Part shown: in pieces, positions 61,749 to 64,000 of the stretch
Position numbering within the stretch: the stretch's first letter is position 1
How the letters are laid out: every line of letters starts with the position of its first letter
Source: Pseudomonadota bacterium
GTDB taxonomy: Bacteria > Pseudomonadota > Gammaproteobacteria > Steroidobacterales > Steroidobacteraceae
Length of the DNA: 64,000 bases
Direction of reading: 5' to 3'
NCBI GenBank assembly: GCA_016720075.1
Contig: JADJXW010000021.1
Coordinates: 401,556-465,555, forward strand
Notes under the pieces: generated by a model
What the model saw: only the letters and a program-made list of their open reading frames with translations
Told to the model about the DNA's origin: nothing
Database searches by the model: none
Translations under genes and position numbers: made by a program

Positions 61749-62660
61749 ATGAAAGCCATTCATGCAAAGATCCCGACCCGGAACCTCGATCGAATCCACC
61801 CGCAGATCATCCGCGAGGTGGATCGCCAGGGCTCGATGACGGCGCTCGCCACCACGCCGCAGAATGACCCAATCCGCGTTGAGCCACGCTGCAAACCGAA
61901 GCGGCGCTTTGGCGCGTCGCTGTGGTTGCGCGAGGCGCAGGCTGCGGCCCATGAGGCTTCGCCAGTACCCGCTGGATGTGGCCAAACCACGTGCTGCCGC
62001 AGCTGAACATGCCTGAATCCAGCCTCGAGGCAGATGGCGCGCGGCACGCGGCACGCTGCGCATCGGCATGGAATGCCATCCCTGCTACCAGTGGCTGCTG
62101 TGAAGGTGGTGGCGCAGTACCGGCCGCAGTGGCCCGATGTGGATGTGGACGGAAGCAGCGCTTTCGCTTCGGTGGCATCAGCGCGCTGGTGCTGGACCAC
62201 GCAGATCGACCTCCCCCGGACGCCCGATCCGGAACCAAGGCCCTTACGGCTGTTCGAGCCGGTGTTCGACTACGAGCAGGTGCTGGTGGTCCCGCGGGCG
62301 CATCCCCTGGCGAAGTTGCGGCATGTGGAATCCGCGCAGCTTGCCGACGAGGTGCTGGATCACTCATCCGGTGGACACCGACCTGGCTCCGACATCCACA
62401 CGCAGTTCCTGAATCCGGCCGGCGTCACGCCGCGCGCACACCGACACTCGGATCCACTGACCCCATCCTGGAAATGGTGGCCTGCGGGCGGCAGGCGCGC
62501 CGTCGCGCTGGCTGGTGGAAGAACGCATGAAGGGCGTGGCCATCGCACCGGCGTGCGGCTGGGGCGAAACGGGGTGCCGAAGAAGATCCACCTGGGCTGA
62601 GGGAAGGGGATCGGGATCGGCGTCTGCTATACCATGCAGGTGGCGCGCCGGCGCCGCTGA
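61749..62660 (+). CDS. LysR-family regulator, MetR-like, frame broken repeatedly
   Basis: Read through several frame changes, about 300 residues resemble MetR-type LysR regulators. Pieces in order: N-terminal 'IPTRNLDRIHPQIIREVDRQ' then 'GSMTA' of the helix-turn-helix, 'GASLWLREAQ', effector-domain 'GMECHPCYQWLL', 'VVAQYRPQWPDVDVD', 'FEPVFDYEQVLVVPRAHPLA', 'QFLNPAGVTPRAHR', 'EERMKGVAIAP', 'GRNGVPKKIHLG'. It ends at TGA 62658-62660. Divergent orientation to the methionine synthase fits the metR-metE arrangement of many proteobacteria. Breaks are most likely sequence errors. Confidence 0.72.
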
Positions 62661-62744
62661 ATACCAGTGCTTCCGGGGCATCCCGTGCCAGTCAGCTCTC
62701 GGTGGTGCACAATCCAGTGCAACAAGCGCCGCCGGCCTGGGGAG

Positions 62745-63315
62745 ATGTGCTCGCGCCAGATCGTCGTCGTTTTGTTGATGTGGCGCCGCGGGCGCGTCGT
62801 GGGCCGCCGATGCGCCCGTCACGCCGCCGCCGCCGCCCGGGATGTCGGTCATCGGCAAGGCGTTTCGCGCCGCCGCGCCGGTGGCGAAGGATCAGCTGGC
62901 CCTGCTGAAGAGCAGCGATCCGGAAGCTGGCGCAACAAGAAACATGTGTTCGACTTCTGGCGCATCGTCTACGAAGGCGGGCACATGGAGCGCGCGCCGG
63001 AGTTCATGGCGCCCGAATACATCCAGCAATAATCCCAACGTGAACCCGGGCCGCGATGCCTTCATGCGCACCATCGGTGCCTGGCGCAAGCCGCGCGAGG
63101 TGAAGCCCACTCTCCAGCCCCCCCATCATCGACATCATCGCCGAGCGCGACATCGTGGATGGTGATGTGGGCGCGCAGGTGCGCGACCGCGAGCACCCGG
63201 AGCAGATCTACGAGAGTGACCTGGCGTCTCGATGTGTTCCGGCGTCGACAGCAAGAGCGGTCTCATCGCCGAACACCCCGATTCATCCGGAGCGCTGGGG
63301 CACGGCGGGCCGGCC
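62745..63315 (+). CDS. SnoaL-like secreted protein, frame broken
   Basis: Pieces in different frames spell a SnoaL/NTF2-like protein: a leader from ATG 62745 (QIVVVLLMWRRG), 'MSVIGKAFRAAAPVAKDQLA', 'NKKHVFDFWRIVYEGGHMER', 'APEFMAPEYIQ', 'NPNVNPGRDAFMRTIGAWRK', 'REVKPTLQPP', 'EHPEQIYES' and 'WRLDVFRR'. The order is that of SnoaL-like polyketide-cyclase family proteins, with signal-like N-terminus. Coordinates are approximate because of at least five frame changes. The family matches the gene at 16000-16428 but the two are not close. Confidence 0.6.
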
Positions 63316-63329
63316 GCCAGGCGCAGAGT

Positions 63330-64000
63330 TTTCCTGCGAGGCGCCGCACGGTGCTGGCGGGCATGGCGGCGGCCGGGATGGCTGGAAAGCCGCATCGCGC
63401 GCCTTCGCCACCGCAACGTCGGGTTCCCGATCCCGTCGTCGACATCCGCCACGCCGCGCAGTGCGGCCAGCGCGGCGTGGCTGGCGGCTGCTAAGTTCTT
63501 CTGCGTGCCCTACGGCGCGTCGACCGAGGGCGAGGGGCGCTTTACGGCGCCGGTGCCGCCCGCCGCCTGGGCGGGAATCCGCGAGGTGCCGAAGCAGGCG
63601 CTGATCGCGCCGCAGATCCAACCGAAGCTGGCGGTGCCCTCGGCGCCGGGCGCAGCCGCGCGGCGGTGTCGGGCATCGGCAGCGAGGCGGGCAGCACCGC
63701 AGGCCTGAGGACTGCCTGAACGTCAGGAATACGCCCGGCGTGCACAGCGCGCGCCGCCCGGTGATGGTGTGGCTGCACGGCGGGTGGTTACCTCATGGGC
63801 TCCGGCTCGAACCCGATGTACGAGGGCTCGTCGCTCGCGGGTGCATGGCGATGTGGTGGTGGTGAACGTGAACCACCGGCTCGTTAACGTGTGGGCTACG
63901 CGCATTACGTTCGGACAGCGGCGAGCAGTTCGTGTCGTCGGGCAATGTGGCATCCTCGACCTCGAAACTTGTTTTCGCACTGGGTGAAGCGACAACATCG
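63330..64000 (+). CDS. Carboxylesterase type B, 5' part, frame broken, cut by window end
   Basis: A Tat-like leader ('FPARRRTVLAGMAAAGMAG') is followed, through frame changes, by carboxylesterase type B pieces: 'VPYGASTEGEGRFTAPVPPA', 'AWAGIREVPKQA', 'GLSEDCLNVNVWTPG'-like region (only partly in frame), 'RRPVMVWLHGG' (oxyanion hole), 'GSNPMYEGSSLA', 'GDVVVVNVNHRL' and 'GEQFVSSGNVGILDL'-like end. The nucleophile elbow lies beyond the window. Likely a para-nitrobenzyl-esterase type hydrolase. Start approximate. Confidence 0.6.

Overview
The window is about two-thirds G+C, densely packed, and reads as a chromosomal piece of a gammaproteobacterium. Support comes from glmU next to glmS, RimO, MltA, a FadE-type acyl-CoA dehydrogenase, a GspA/GspB pair, a TonB-dependent receptor and several Tat/PQQ-type periplasmic oxidoreductases. 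The mix of PQQ/cytochrome beta-propeller enzymes, DUF1552/DUF1592 proteins and a large TonB receptor suggests a Steroidobacteraceae/Nevskiales/Xanthomonadales-like soil or freshwater heterotroph; this placement is inference. No rRNA, tRNA, CRISPR, phage or insertion sequence was seen.

Layout. 0-5 kb: small genes (DUF2306, VOC, two short lipoproteins sharing a C-terminal motif, DUF1697, MAPEG, YciI-like, DUF3291, TfoX-N). 4.9-7.4 kb: three secreted Cys-containing proteins, two of them DUF8021-like paralogues. 6.9-15.6 kb: an AraC regulator divergent from a collinear run encoding a split dikinase (ATP-grasp subunit plus phosphohistidine subunit, phenylphosphate-synthase-like), BCCP, biotin carboxylase, a pyruvate-carboxylase-type carboxyltransferase and a HAD-IIA phosphatase. 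This is the best candidate for an undescribed system: ATP-dependent phosphorylation coupled to biotin-dependent carboxylation of an unknown substrate. 15.5-21.7 kb: SnoaL-like proteins, GNAT, GST, tannase-like esterase, MltA, Tat-exported aldo/keto reductase, dodecin. 21.7-28.2 kb: two PQQ/cytochrome propeller proteins flanking two tandem HD-GYP-like proteins that have lost their metal ligands. 28.2-34.5 kb: a minus-strand, translationally coupled operon (DUF1592-type cytochrome, DUF1552, ankyrin, metallo-beta-lactamase fold). 34.6-40.5 kb: DUF3465, VIT/CCC1, GNAT, glmU, glmS, arylamine N-acetyltransferase. 40.7-44.6 kb: TonB-dependent receptor coupled to a secreted protein. 44.6-50.1 kb: rimO, methyltransferase, 52-aa protein, CobW GTPase, WD40 protein, glycosyltransferase. 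50.2-54.5 kb: a signalling operon (receiver/TPR/TonB protein, receiver/Ser-Thr kinase, Hpt/HATPase protein). 54.7-60.5 kb: a secreted protein, gspB, gspA, fadE. 60.5-64 kb: YxjG-type methionine synthase divergent from its LysR/MetR-like regulator, then a SnoaL protein and a carboxylesterase.

Sequence quality matters for interpretation. Several otherwise well-conserved genes carry one single-base frameshift (near 7365, 9340, 33103, 48838, 51745 and 55945). From about 60.4 kb to the end every gene is broken repeatedly although its family motifs survive. This looks like indel error in the assembly, worst at a contig end, rather than biological decay. Those genes are annotated as one locus each, with the break described.
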